A stretch of DNA of 64,000 nt, taken from JANNNF01 sp040385825 (GTDB lineage: Bacteria; Pseudomonadota; Alphaproteobacteria; Rhodobacterales; Rhodobacteraceae). The DNA lies in the NCBI GenBank assembly GCA_040385825.1, contig JAZKGQ010000020.1, forward strand, positions 50,293 through 114,292, in the 5' to 3' direction. The notes beneath the pieces were generated by a model. That model was given only the letters and a program-made list of their open reading frames with translations, made no database searches and was not told where the DNA came from. How positions within the stretch are numbered: position 1 is the stretch's first letter; every line of letters begins with the position of its first letter. Shown in pieces: positions 7,787 to 16,489 of the stretch. The translations under genes were made by a program, and so were the position numbers.

Positions 7787-8837
7787 GGCTCTGTTGCACA
7801 AATCGCCTGAGGGGATTCATCTTGTGAATCCAGTGTGGTAGCTGGGCGGCATGAGCAGACCGACACCCCCCGCCTACAAGACCAGGAACTGGCCGGCCTA
7901 TAACGAAGCGCTCAAGCGCCGCGGCTCGCTCACGATCTGGTTCGATCCCGAGATGACCTGGGAGGCCGCGCCGACCGGCAAGCGTGGCCGACAGCCCGAC
8001 TACAGTGACGCAGCCATCCAGACCTGCCTGACCATGAAGGTGCTGTTCGGCATGGCGCTGAGGCAGACGACCGGGTTCGTCGAGAGCCTGCTGCGGCTGA
8101 TCGACCTGGACTGGGCGGTGCCGAACTTCAGCACACTGAGCCGCCGCCAGAAGACCCTGAAGGTCAACATCCCGTATCGCGGCTCGCAAGGCCCTTTGCA
8201 TCTTTTGATCGATAGCACAGGGATCAAGGTGGAGGGCGAAGGCGAATGGAACGCCCGCAAGCATGGCGGCACCAAGAGACGTGTCTGGCGCAAGATCCAC
8301 ATCGGAATTGACGAGCAGACGCTGGAAATCCGGGCGGCGGAGTTCACCACCAGCGACGTGGGCGACGCGCCCATGCTGCCCGAGTTGCTCGACCAGATCC
8401 CGCCCGATCAGGAGATCGCCAGCGTCACCGCCGATGGCGCCTTCGACACCCGCAAGTGCCACGATGCCATCGCCGCCCGAGGCGCGGCCGCCATCATACC
8501 GCCCCGCAAGAACGCTAAGCCGTGGAAACCGGACACCCCCGGCGCAATCGCCCGCAACGAGGCGCTTCGCGCGTCGAAACGCTTTGGCCGGATGATCTGG
8601 CGACGATGGAGCGGCTACCACCGCCGGAGCCGCGTCGAGACCAAGATGCACTGTGTCAAACTGTTGGGCCAGCGGCTGGCCGCTCGGGACTTCGACCGTC
8701 AGGTCGCCGAGTTCCAGGTCCGCGTGGCCGTCCTGAACGGCTTCACCGCGCTCGGCATACCCGTCACAGAAACCGTGGGATAAGTCCGTCCGGGGATAGG
8801 GGAGGTCCGCCGGTCAACGGATTTGTGCAACAGAGCC
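7787..8837 (+). mobile_element. IS5-family (IS903-group) insertion sequence, 1051 bp
   Basis: It is bounded by perfect 18-bp terminal inverted repeats (GGCTCTGTTGCACAAATC at 7787-7804 and its complement at 8820-8837). It is flanked by the exact 9-bp direct duplication CCGCCAAGT (7778-7786 and 8838-8846), which is the target duplication expected for the IS903 group. One intact transposase gene fills it. The perfect ends and duplication suggest a fairly recent insertion. Confidence 0.95.
7851..8783 (+). CDS. IS5-family transposase
   Basis: A 310-aa DDE transposase that cuts and pastes the surrounding IS. It begins with the IS903-group segment YNEALKRRGSLTIWFDPEM. The catalytic acidic residues are expected in LLIDSTGIK (first Asp, about 121), VTADGAFDTRKCH (second Asp, about 193) and the C-terminal YHRRSRVETKM (Glu, about 259, in the Y-R-E signature). 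Length and motif order fit a complete, probably active enzyme. It is the only gene between the inverted repeats. Confidence 0.95.
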   Translation: MSRPTPPAYKTRNWPAYNEALKRRGSLTIWFDPEMTWEAAPTGKRGRQPDYSDAAIQTCLTMKVLFGMALRQTTGFVESLLRLIDLDWAVPNFSTLSRRQKTLKVNIPYRGSQGPLHLLIDSTGIKVEGEGEWNARKHGGTKRRVWRKIHIGIDEQTLEIRAAEFTTSDVGDAPMLPELLDQIPPDQEIASVTADGAFDTRKCHDAIAARGAAAIIPPRKNAKPWKPDTPGAIARNEALRASKRFGRMIWRRWSGYHRRSRVETKMHCVKLLGQRLAARDFDRQVAEFQVRVAVLNGFTALGIPVTETVG

Positions 8838-9037
8838 CCGCCAAGTGGCTCTATCGGGCAGGCCCTGCGGCAAAGGAATCGGACGGCAAGGGGCCCGTGA
8901 GCTCGCGGCATTGCATCCGCTGAAACCGGACATCGCGGCCATTCTGCATCTGCATCCGAGCGAAACAAACGCGCAGTTTGCGGACTTTGCCCTACGTTCG
9001 CATGCTCCGACCCCACCAGCCGATCACTGTCCCCTTA

Positions 9038-9976
9038 TCACTCAGCCGAGGGCTCCAGCGCTTCAAGCACGCGCCGCTCCTTGACCAGCCGCCCGTTCCG
9101 CTTTGTGCGGACGAACTTCACCTGAGCCCGGACGGGTTGCAGGAGAAGCCGCTCTTTGAATGCCGCGTCTGTTGTGTATTTGAAGGCGAGGTCTTCGGAA
9201 ACAGCGCCCTCCATGGTGCCCTCGAGCAACTTCAGCTCAAACTTGCGCGCCTCGGGCAGGACGCCCAGGAGCACCCCGTCTACCGGGATCACTTCCTCAG
9301 TCACCTCAACCTCGCCCAGGCGACGGGACAGCCGCCCCACATCATCAATGGAGAGTGCCAGACGCCGCTCGTCACCAACAATGCGGGTGCTGGCGCCCGC
9401 GTCAAACAGGATCTTGGCGAACTTCTGCACCGCAGCAACTAGGCGCGGCTGGGTCGACTCTAGGGTAGCCTCAAACTCCGCGTCAGTCCCCGCGCTGAGG
9501 TTGGCGATGAGCTGGGTCGTGTCTTCGACAGCCTCCTTGAGGTGCGAGGGCAGCATTTCCTGTTGCTGGGGCGGCAGTTCCTCAAGGATGAAGCCCATGG
9601 AACCGTGAACTAGGTCGCGGATGAACAGGCGGGCCTGATCCCCTGCGGGCAGCCTCCCGCGCTCAGACAGCTCTACGCCATTGTGCGAGGCGAGCGCCAA
9701 GGTCACCACCTTCTGGTAGCTGTCCAGCGCCTCGGTTGTGAAGTCCAGCCGAATGTCCCCCGAACCAATGACCGGGTTACCGTCAAAGATCACGGCGACA
9801 GAGGCGTAGCTGGAGCGGCCAGCCGCTAGGGCGGCAATCTGTTGGTCGATCTCGGCAAGGCGGCTCTGCCACATTAGGCGCGCAGTGCCCCATGGGCTGT
9901 CGCCCGCCTCGTTGACCTGCCGCTCAACGTAGCGCCGGTCAGCCTCTAGGGCCTCGATTGAGAGGAGGACGGGCAT
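9038..9976 (-). CDS. Hypothetical partner of the DUF6932 protein, 312 aa
   Basis: A soluble, mostly helical protein. Residues 1-50 look like a coiled coil (EALEADRRYVERQVNEAG). Around 80-135 is a mixed region containing LPAGDQARLFIRDLVHGSMGFILEELPP; the C-terminus is strand-rich and basic. No named domain is recognised. Its ATG at 9976 shares a base with the stop of the upstream DUF6932 gene (TGATG), so the two are translationally coupled and probably work together. A GTG at 9979 is an alternative start. By context a toxin/antitoxin-like or defence pair is possible, but this is inference. Confidence 0.6.
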   Translation of the reverse strand: MPVLLSIEALEADRRYVERQVNEAGDSPWGTARLMWQSRLAEIDQQIAALAAGRSSYASVAVIFDGNPVIGSGDIRLDFTTEALDSYQKVVTLALASHNGVELSERGRLPAGDQARLFIRDLVHGSMGFILEELPPQQQEMLPSHLKEAVEDTTQLIANLSAGTDAEFEATLESTQPRLVAAVQKFAKILFDAGASTRIVGDERRLALSIDDVGRLSRRLGEVEVTEEVIPVDGVLLGVLPEARKFELKLLEGTMEGAVSEDLAFKYTTDAAFKERLLLQPVRAQVKFVRTKRNGRLVKERRVLEALEPSAE

Positions 9977-10593
9977 CACGGACCTCCAAGCTGAGACAGC
10001 GCAGCCTGGTCAGCGGCGGGGTCAAGGGTGAGCCCAGCGAAGCCCTTCCAAGCGAACGTAGTGCGCTGATGTGAGAACAGCCCATACCAGTAGATTATGT
10101 CGCTGATGAGGTTCATCGGCTGCGCCTGCCATTCCTCGAACAAGACAGCGTAGGTGTCCAGGCTGAACCGCTGCTTGTTAAGGTTGCGGTCGGCCACCTC
10201 GGCATTCCAGAAGGGGAGCCCAGTCGCCTGCCATGCCGCAGAGTCGGTCAGATACCTAGGCGGCGCGTTCAGGATGCTGAACACGTCAATGTCGCCTGGG
10301 TTGCGGCTTTCCAGTGACTCCACGTTCTCCACGAAGCTGCCGTCAATGAACTGTATGCCGCCCACGTAGCCCCCTTGGGCGAGAAGCGCGCGATAAGCGA
10401 TGAGGTTGCGCAGAAGCGCGCGCCGATGGGGTGTCGTGCCGAATGCGGCCACAAGCTCCGGCATCGTGACCCAGTAGGGCGAGCGGTCTTGAGTGACAGC
10501 GTCCGCGCCGACGAATGGCGGAAGCAGGCCCCGCAGGTCGAAAGAAGGCAACGGCACGGCGAAGCCCTCCCCGCTTGCAGTGGTTCCGAGCAT
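9976..10593 (-). CDS. DUF6932-type nucleotidyltransferase-like protein
   Basis: A 205-aa protein whose middle section (FIDGSFVEN then NPGDIDVFSI) fits DUF6932 and looks like the catalytic strand pair of nucleotidyltransferase folds (G-S followed by D-x-D). It starts with LPPFVGADAV and a helical segment (HRRALLRNLIAYRALL) as expected of the family. The frame is open upstream, but the ATG at 10593 begins the family-like part. It forms a two-gene unit with the 312-aa gene and is divergent from the large 1241-aa gene. Substrate unknown; an MNT/HEPN-like nucleotide-transfer role is a hypothesis. Confidence 0.7.
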   Translation of the reverse strand: MLGTTASGEGFAVPLPSFDLRGLLPPFVGADAVTQDRSPYWVTMPELVAAFGTTPHRRALLRNLIAYRALLAQGGYVGGIQFIDGSFVENVESLESRNPGDIDVFSILNAPPRYLTDSAAWQATGLPFWNAEVADRNLNKQRFSLDTYAVLFEEWQAQPMNLISDIIYWYGLFSHQRTTFAWKGFAGLTLDPAADQAALSQLGGP

Positions 10594-10710
10594 ACATGCA
10601 CCATCGCATTCCAATGGTAAACAACGCGTTTTGTCGCCCCCCCCCCGGCAGTGCAGGCCTGACGGCAAACGTAGATCGCCAGTCGGGCTCGCTTACCAAC
10701 CGGGCGGGGC

Positions 10711-10923
10711 TCAGGGCCAGCCCGCTTCAACCACGGCGGTCGGGTCAATAGCCAGGGGGGTGGCGTGGTCGAAACACGCCTGCACATGCGCCCGGACGGC
10801 CCTGCGACGGGCCAGTGTGTCTGCGGCGGTGATCCGCTGAATAGCAGTCATTTGTGTAAGGCACAGGGACCGCCCCTTTGCCGCATCAGCCAAGGACCGT
10901 TCATCAATACTTTCAGGGATCAC
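10711..10923 (-). CDS. Possible small protein upstream of the DUF6932 gene
   Basis: A 70-aa open frame with a GTG start and helical character (RITAADTLARRRAVRAHVQACF). It lies on the same strand 117 bases ahead of the DUF6932 gene. There is no clear ribosome site and no recognised domain; the overlapping plus-strand frame is no better. It may be a decayed or regulatory gene. Confidence 0.25.
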   Translation of the reverse strand: MIPESIDERSLADAAKGRSLCLTQMTAIQRITAADTLARRRAVRAHVQACFDHATPLAIDPTAVVEAGWP

Positions 10924-11053
10924 ACAGGCCGTGAGCAGTTAATGTATAATTGGCGCTCGCAATTGACTGTAGAAAGCTTCGACAGAAGGATATAAAATTT
11001 TGCAAACGGTTACATGATAAACGGCGCGGTTCAATGGGGTGGGCATAAATTCA

Positions 11054-14000
11054 ATGAAGTGGATCGAAGCGAGCCATCTCGAGTTTTGGGGCCGAACAAC
11101 GCAATCTGAAGGAGACCTCCCCGCTCTGCTCGCGGATTTGATCTGTGCGACGACGCGCAGCGTCCAATCGATCCGCTTTCCTAGCCGCGGCAAAGGCCGC
11201 ACTCGCGGCTTCGATGGCGTCCTGGAATGTCTCGACGAAACCATGTTCGTGCCGCTGGGCAAGTCGATCTGGGAGTTGAAAACGTCGCTTAGCTATAAGG
11301 ATATGGCGCTCGATGACTTCAAGAAGCGCACCAAAGAGACGGATATAGAGGACCAGAAGGGCGTCACGCTCGTCCTCGTGACGCCCTTTACCTGGGACTC
11401 GTCAAGAACGGCCATGACCCTTGACAGCTGGGTCGCTGACAGGAAGGCAGAGGCCGGCTGGAAGGACGTAGTCCTGATCGATGGACCCAAGTTGGAACAC
11501 TGGCTTGACCACGCTCCCGCCGTTGCTGCGCACTGGGCACGAGGCGCGATCAGAAACTTCCCGATCTCTGGCATCCAGAGCACCGACGAATACTGGCGCG
11601 ATTTCTCGGGACGATTCGATCCGCGCATCATCGAGAAACTGCTCACAACCGAGCGTGAGGACGTCGCGGAGCAACTGTTGAAGGTCTTGATGGGACCTCC
11701 TCAGCAGATCACGATAGTCGCCGATGCTCCCGAGTTCGCCACGGCCTTCGCCGTCGCGGCAATCCGAAGCACGAAGGAGGAAATGCGCGAGTTCATCGAA
11801 GCTCGAACACTGGTCGTGGACACCATGGAAGCCGGACGCGAATTGCTAGGACACAATAACATGGCGTTTCTCCTCCGCGACAAGGCGGCAAAGTCTCCAA
11901 CGTCCTTCTCCGAACGAGGTCCGACTGTAGTTCCTCTTGCCCGTTGGCACCGGTCGTCGAACGGTATCCCACTCATCGTGCAGACTTCTTTCGCGACGAA
12001 GCAAGTTCTTCTAGAAATGCACTTGCCCGAAGGACGAGCCGAGACGCTCTCCAAAGGATGCGGCGGCAGCCTATCAGCGCTAGAACGGATGATGGGAAGC
12101 GGAAACTACGATCCCCCGGCATGGGCAGCCCACATGGAGCTCCTTCTCCCGGCGTTTCTCGCGGGTGCGTGGGACAACAGTAATCCGCTCGACCAGGAGA
12201 TCATCGCTGCAATTGCCGGCACTGCGACCTACATGGCCTACGAGGCTCAGCTTCGCAGGTTTCTAAACATCGAGGATGCCCCGCTACAGATCGAGTCCAA
12301 CCTCTACAAGGTCACCGCTCCGATCGATGCGTTTGTTCACGCGGGAAAGTTGATCGGCGAGGATCATCTCGAAAGGTTGAAGCCTCTGCTCATTAAAGTT
12401 TTCGGGCATCTAGATCCAGAACCTGATCCGAATACTCCCTATAAGCCGAGGGGAACGGATCGCCACAGCGAACTGCTACGCGATGGGCTTGCGACTACGG
12501 TCCTGCTGATCGCGGCATGGCAGCAACAAGCCAATCTGCCGCTGATCGCTGGAAGGGGGCAAGCGTTCGCCAACGAAGTCGTCGAGGCCTTGCCCGGTCT
12601 TGGTTCGGATTACCGCATTATGGCGAGCCTCAAAGAAGAGCTGCCCCTGCTTGCCGAGGCAGCACCGCGTCCTTTTCTGTCGGCCCTCGAGCGGATGCTC
12701 GAGGGCTCAGGGGCGGACATCCGCCCGATCTTCGATGAGATCGACGGCTTTGCGTTCCCGATAGCCCGTCATACCGGGTTGATCTGGGCGCTCGAAACCC
12801 TCGCCTGGGATCCGATCTGGTTCCGTCAGGTTTGCCTCATACTTGCCCGCTTGGCTGACATCGATACGGGCGGGCGGATCCTAAATCGTCCGGCTAACAG
12901 CCTGGTCGACATCCTCCTTTCCTGGATGCCATGCACATACGCCAAGCTCGAGCAGCGGCTTTCCGTCTTGGACGAGATCGCCTCCGACTATCCTCAGGTC
13001 GGCTGGAACATCATCCTCAAGCTACTCCCCGGCGAGACGACGACCAGTAGCGGGACTTTGCGCCCCAGATTGCGAGGTTTCGAATTTCCACCGCAGCCTA
13101 CACTTACCCATGGTGATGTCTGGGCAGCTGAACGAGCTGTCGCCGCGCGCGCCATCACGCTAGGCAGTGGAGATAGCGACCGTATGGAGCAATTGCTCGG
13201 TCCGATGCTCCAGTTCGCTCCGTCGGAACGAAAATTGGCGCTGACTGCTCTGAATGACACGCTCGCCTCGGCCGACAAGTCGGCACGAGAAAAGCTATGG
13301 CGGGCCCTCCAGAATCAGATCACGCGTCACAAGCGGTTCGCTTCGGCGAACTGGGCGCTGGAAGCAGATGAGATCACGAAGCTCGAAGCCATCGCTGATA
13401 CGCATTCCCCTGACGACCCCGTGCTTTTGGCTTCAGAATTGTTCACGTTCTGGGACGACGAAGAGCACAAGGAGGTAGTCGAGCGGCAGCGACTGGACGC
13501 TGTTCGCGCCCTCGCCGCCGATCACGGACCGGACGCCGTGCGGTCGCTGCTGCACCGTTCGCAACAGCCTCACCTCGTGCAGAGTGCCATCTATGCGGCT
13601 GGCCTCGGTGGTCCGTTCCTGGAGGAGCTGCTGCGCGGTGAGATCAACGAATTCCCAGATTCCTGGCAAGCCAGCGGCTACTTTTCGATGCTGCGTGACG
13701 TGGTTGGAGAAGTTGAAGCACTCAAGGTTGCCGACGACCTACTCTCGTCGAACACGCCCGCCACCATCGCAAAGATGTTACGCGCCTGGCCGACACAACG
13801 TTCGACCTGGAATGCAGCATCAGCTCTCAGCGACGACGTGCTCGAACACTACTGGCTGGATTTCAGCTCCCACTACATCGATGGCGACCAAGAAACCTTG
13901 CTCGCCGTGGTCGCCAACCTAATGCGGCATGACCGCTCCCTCGTCGCTCTTGAGTCGGCCCTGAACCGGATAGATGAGGTCCCGACAGAACTGGTGCTTG

Positions 14001-14779
14001 ATATGCTTGACGCCATCGTCGGCGAGTTGAATGCCGGACAGAAGCCAAGCGTAGGTGGTCTTCTCGACTACAGGCTTGAAGAAACCTTCAAGGCGCTCGA
14101 CAAGCGCAACCTTCCGGACATGGAGATCGCAAAACGCGAATACGCATTCTTGCCACTTCTCGAGCGCGGAAAGCGCCCGCTCAAGATCCATAGGCTGCTG
14201 GCGAGCGATCCAGAGATGTTCCACCAGGTGCTACGCGACATATACCGAGCCGAAAGAACACCCGACACCAGCGAAACACACTCAGACCAGGAGCCATCCC
14301 GTTGGAACCAAGCCTACAAGCTCCTATCCCACTTCTCGACCGTGCCCGGCTTCACCGGCCCGGCGCCCGAGCAGGAAACTTTAGACACTTGGGTCGATGC
14401 GGTCCGAGCGTTAGGTATCGTCCATGACAGGAAGGACGTGACGGAGATTGTTGTCGGCAATGTCCTTGCCCATGCGCCGGCGGACGACCTCGACAAAGTT
14501 TGGCCTCACCGCTTTGTCCGCGATCTGCTCGAGAAGTCCCCAGGCAAGGTCCCAAGGGGCATCATGACAGAACGCGTGAACATGCGCGGCGCCACCGTCC
14601 GGGGTATGCTTGATGGCGGAGGCCAGGAACGCGACCTTGCTGCGGGTCTCCGCCGAGACGCCGAGGCAGTTCAGCAGTGGCCGAACACTGCAGCCATGCT
14701 CCGCGCTATGGCCGATCGCTGGGACACCTATGCTGAACAACACGATGTCGATGCACGTAAACGTCGGATGAGAAGCTGA
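11054..14779 (+). CDS. Large nuclease-like protein (PD-(D/E)XK-like N-terminus, long helical body), candidate defence effector
   Basis: A 1241-aa cytoplasmic protein. The first 110 residues resemble a PD-(D/E)XK nuclease core: GFDG (Asp54) and IWELK (Glu74-x-Lys76), preceded by a helix. Residues about 190-320 alternate strands and helices like a P-loop domain, but where a Walker A would be (ITIVADAPEFATAF) the GxxxxGK[ST] is missing. From about 350 to the end it is helical-repeat-like, with no membrane segment. This order (nuclease, NTPase-like, repeats) recalls Avs/STAND anti-phage proteins with a dead nucleotide site. An alternative start is GTG at 11039. It is divergent from the DUF6932 pair. 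Function is inferred. Confidence 0.55.
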   Translation: MKWIEASHLEFWGRTTQSEGDLPALLADLICATTRSVQSIRFPSRGKGRTRGFDGVLECLDETMFVPLGKSIWELKTSLSYKDMALDDFKKRTKETDIEDQKGVTLVLVTPFTWDSSRTAMTLDSWVADRKAEAGWKDVVLIDGPKLEHWLDHAPAVAAHWARGAIRNFPISGIQSTDEYWRDFSGRFDPRIIEKLLTTEREDVAEQLLKVLMGPPQQITIVADAPEFATAFAVAAIRSTKEEMREFIEARTLVVDTMEAGRELLGHNNMAFLLRDKAAKSPTSFSERGPTVVPLARWHRSSNGIPLIVQTSFATKQVLLEMHLPEGRAETLSKGCGGSLSALERMMGSGNYDPPAWAAHMELLLPAFLAGAWDNSNPLDQEIIAAIAGTATYMAYEAQLRRFLNIEDAPLQIESNLYKVTAPIDAFVHAGKLIGEDHLERLKPLLIKVFGHLDPEPDPNTPYKPRGTDRHSELLRDGLATTVLLIAAWQQQANLPLIAGRGQAFANEVVEALPGLGSDYRIMASLKEELPLLAEAAPRPFLSALERMLEGSGADIRPIFDEIDGFAFPIARHTGLIWALETLAWDPIWFRQVCLILARLADIDTGGRILNRPANSLVDILLSWMPCTYAKLEQRLSVLDEIASDYPQVGWNIILKLLPGETTTSSGTLRPRLRGFEFPPQPTLTHGDVWAAERAVAARAITLGSGDSDRMEQLLGPMLQFAPSERKLALTALNDTLASADKSAREKLWRALQNQITRHKRFASANWALEADEITKLEAIADTHSPDDPVLLASELFTFWDDEEHKEVVERQRLDAVRALAADHGPDAVRSLLHRSQQPHLVQSAIYAAGLGGPFLEELLRGEINEFPDSWQASGYFSMLRDVVGEVEALKVADDLLSSNTPATIAKMLRAWPTQRSTWNAASALSDDVLEHYWLDFSSHYIDGDQETLLAVVANLMRHDRSLVALESALNRIDEVPTELVLDMLDAIVGELNAGQKPSVGGLLDYRLEETFKALDKRNLPDMEIAKREYAFLPLLERGKRPLKIHRLLASDPEMFHQVLRDIYRAERTPDTSETHSDQEPSRWNQAYKLLSHFSTVPGFTGPAPEQETLDTWVDAVRALGIVHDRKDVTEIVVGNVLAHAPADDLDKVWPHRFVRDLLEKSPGKVPRGIMTERVNMRGATVRGMLDGGGQERDLAAGLRRDAEAVQQWPNTAAMLRAMADRWDTYAEQHDVDARKRRMRS

Positions 14780-15138
14780 GGTGGTGCCCAACGTCAGGTT
14801 CAGGGAACCCGCACGAGAGCGTCTCGCGAGAGGCGACCGTCCGCTTAGGGCCGTGAGTGTCGATTGACTGATCCAAATGAAAAGCATTGTCTTCATGTCA
14901 AAATCCACCAAATGTCACCTGGGAGCTGTCACGCCGTAGAGTCCATCAGAGCGTCGCCCATGGCGTTTCACCAATTGCGCCCTGCGGGACTCAAAATTTC
15001 AAGGAGGGCACCTGGCGGCCTCGCCATGACTCCTGCGCCCAAGGAAACAGCGCTCAGGTGCATCGAATGCCCCGATAGTGGTGCGCCGTCGGTTTTGTTC
15101 TATGCTTTGTTCATTTCTGTCCTTCTCCGAGGTCTCCA
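14780..15138. other. Intergenic region before the SRAP gene
   Basis: About 360 bases with no convincing gene. GTTC-N8-GTTC at 15097-15112, just upstream of the SRAP start, is one base longer than the alphaproteobacterial LexA box, so it is at best a degenerate site. A weak hairpin-like GAGAGCGTCTCGCGAGAG lies near 14815. Confidence 0.4.
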
Positions 15139-15819
15139 ATGTGCGGCAAGTTCACCCAGATGGCGTCGTGGCGCGAGGTGCACGAGTTCTCAAACCTGTT
15201 TGCCGCACGGGTCGATGATGAAGTGCGCACCTTCACACCAATGCGGGCGGTGCCGGTGGTGCATCTGGACCGCGACGGCGAGCGCATCATCACCCCGATG
15301 ATCTGGGGTTTCACTGACCGACGCGGCGATGGTCGTCGAATGCCGAAACACATGCATGCACGCGGGGAGACATTGCATCAGTTGCGGACCTTCACGGACG
15401 CGCTTCACGCCCGACGCGGCATCACGTTTGCCAAGACCTTCAACGAGGGCCGGGAGGTGCCACTGGTATATGAGGATGGCGAGCGCACGGGAAAATCGTG
15501 GACACAGCAATGGACCATCCGGCACAAGGAAGGCCGCCCTGCCATCATCGGCGTGATCTACGATCAGTTTGATGTCGGTCGCGGCCCGGAGTGCGAGTTT
15601 GTCCAGGTGACCGTCCCTGCCAACCAGATGATCTCGGCAATCACCGACCGGATGCCGCTGCTGCTCGAAGGTGATGACGACATCGCTCTCTGGCTCGGTG
15701 AATGGCGCGCGCCGATTGAAGAGGTCATGGCACTGATCCGCACGCGCAAGTTCAGTAGCGAGTGGGAGATGGATGTCGAAGATCCGGCAAAAAAACCACC
15801 CCGCCCGAAGAAACGATAG
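15139..15819 (+). CDS. Divergent SRAP (SOS response-associated peptidase, YedK/HMCES family) protein
   Basis: A 226-aa protein of the family that crosslinks to abasic sites in single-stranded DNA through Cys2. Cys2 is present (MCGKF) and FTPMRAVPVV and WGFTDRRG follow the family pattern. Glu103 (FNEGRE) may correspond to the active-site Glu of the usual GFYEW. The usual His before RMP is Thr169 here (AITDRMP), and the usual Asn of NAR is His73. It therefore belongs to a diverged subfamily. It sits directly before imuA-imuB-dnaE2, which fits a role at stalled forks or lesions. Confidence 0.85.
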   Translation: MCGKFTQMASWREVHEFSNLFAARVDDEVRTFTPMRAVPVVHLDRDGERIITPMIWGFTDRRGDGRRMPKHMHARGETLHQLRTFTDALHARRGITFAKTFNEGREVPLVYEDGERTGKSWTQQWTIRHKEGRPAIIGVIYDQFDVGRGPECEFVQVTVPANQMISAITDRMPLLLEGDDDIALWLGEWRAPIEEVMALIRTRKFSSEWEMDVEDPAKKPPRPKKR

Positions 15820-15838
15820 GCTTCTCGAATCCCATATC

Positions 15839-15853
15839 GTTCACTATGTGTTC
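15839..15853 (+). promoter_or_regulatory. LexA box (SOS operator) for imuA-imuB-dnaE2
   Basis: GTTCACTATGTGTTC is an exact match to GTTC-N7-GTTC, the LexA operator of alphaproteobacteria. It lies 42 bases upstream of the imuA start, where LexA binding would block the promoter until DNA damage. Confidence 0.85.
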
Positions 15854-15895
15854 TCACTTGTCTGATACAGCAGTGATGGCAGAGAAAGGTCGGGC

Positions 15896-16489
15896 ATGAA
15901 GACTCATTTCGATCTATCTCCAGCCGATCCGCTGACCCTGATAGCAGCGCGGGTGCATGAGGCGCAGGGACGTGGCCGCAGAGCCTTCGCATTGTTTCAG
16001 GCTGCGCGCACCTCCGGCGTGCTGATTTGGATAATGCCAACACACATCCCCGAACTGCCGTTTCTGGATGCGCTACCCAGCGGCGTAAATGAGCGTCTGC
16101 ACCTATTTCGACCAACAGGCGAGACAGATCTGCTTTGGTCGGTAGAAGAAGCACTTCGGGCATCTGCGGTCGGGTTGGTCATCGCGGAGCCGCAGCAATC
16201 GCTCTCCCTGACAGCCGGACGCAGGTTGCAACTTGCCGCCGAGGCGGGCCAGACCCGAGGCCTGATGCTGATCCGCAACGAGGCTGGAAGCAACGCCGCT
16301 GAGTCCCGTTGGCTCTGTGAATCAGCACCAGGCGCTGGGCGGGACTCGACTTTGCAGCGGTGGAGTCTTATCAAGAACAAAAAGGGAACAATAGGCAGTT
16401 GGGTCTTGGACTGGAATGGCGCGTCGTCTGCTTTCAATATGGTTTCCGAAGCTCGCGAGCGATACGAGCAGGCGCCGTCGCCCGGTTGA
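15896..16489 (+). CDS. imuA: ImuA, RecA-like mutasome component
   Basis: A 197-aa RecA-fold protein that works with ImuB and DnaE2 in damage-induced mutagenesis. It shows the ImuA pattern: a strand GVLIWIMPTHIPELPF near residues 40-55, LVIAEPQQSLSLTAGRRLQLAAEAG near 115-140 and GLMLIR. There is no Walker A Lys, as expected of this non-catalytic RecA relative. The start at 15896 has AAAGG upstream. It overlaps imuB by 74 bases and lies under the LexA box. Confidence 0.88.
   Translation: MKTHFDLSPADPLTLIAARVHEAQGRGRRAFALFQAARTSGVLIWIMPTHIPELPFLDALPSGVNERLHLFRPTGETDLLWSVEEALRASAVGLVIAEPQQSLSLTAGRRLQLAAEAGQTRGLMLIRNEAGSNAAESRWLCESAPGAGRDSTLQRWSLIKNKKGTIGSWVLDWNGASSAFNMVSEARERYEQAPSPG

Noticed and set aside
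8838..9037. Gene broken by the insertion sequence
   Set aside because: Joining the flanks across the 9-bp duplication gives an open minus-strand frame of about 134 codons, but it has no recognisable family or codon signature, so I do not call a pseudogene.
15097..15112. Possible LexA box upstream of the SRAP gene
   Set aside because: Spacing is GTTC-N8-GTTC, one base longer than the N7 of alphaproteobacterial LexA sites; the exact site is at 15839.
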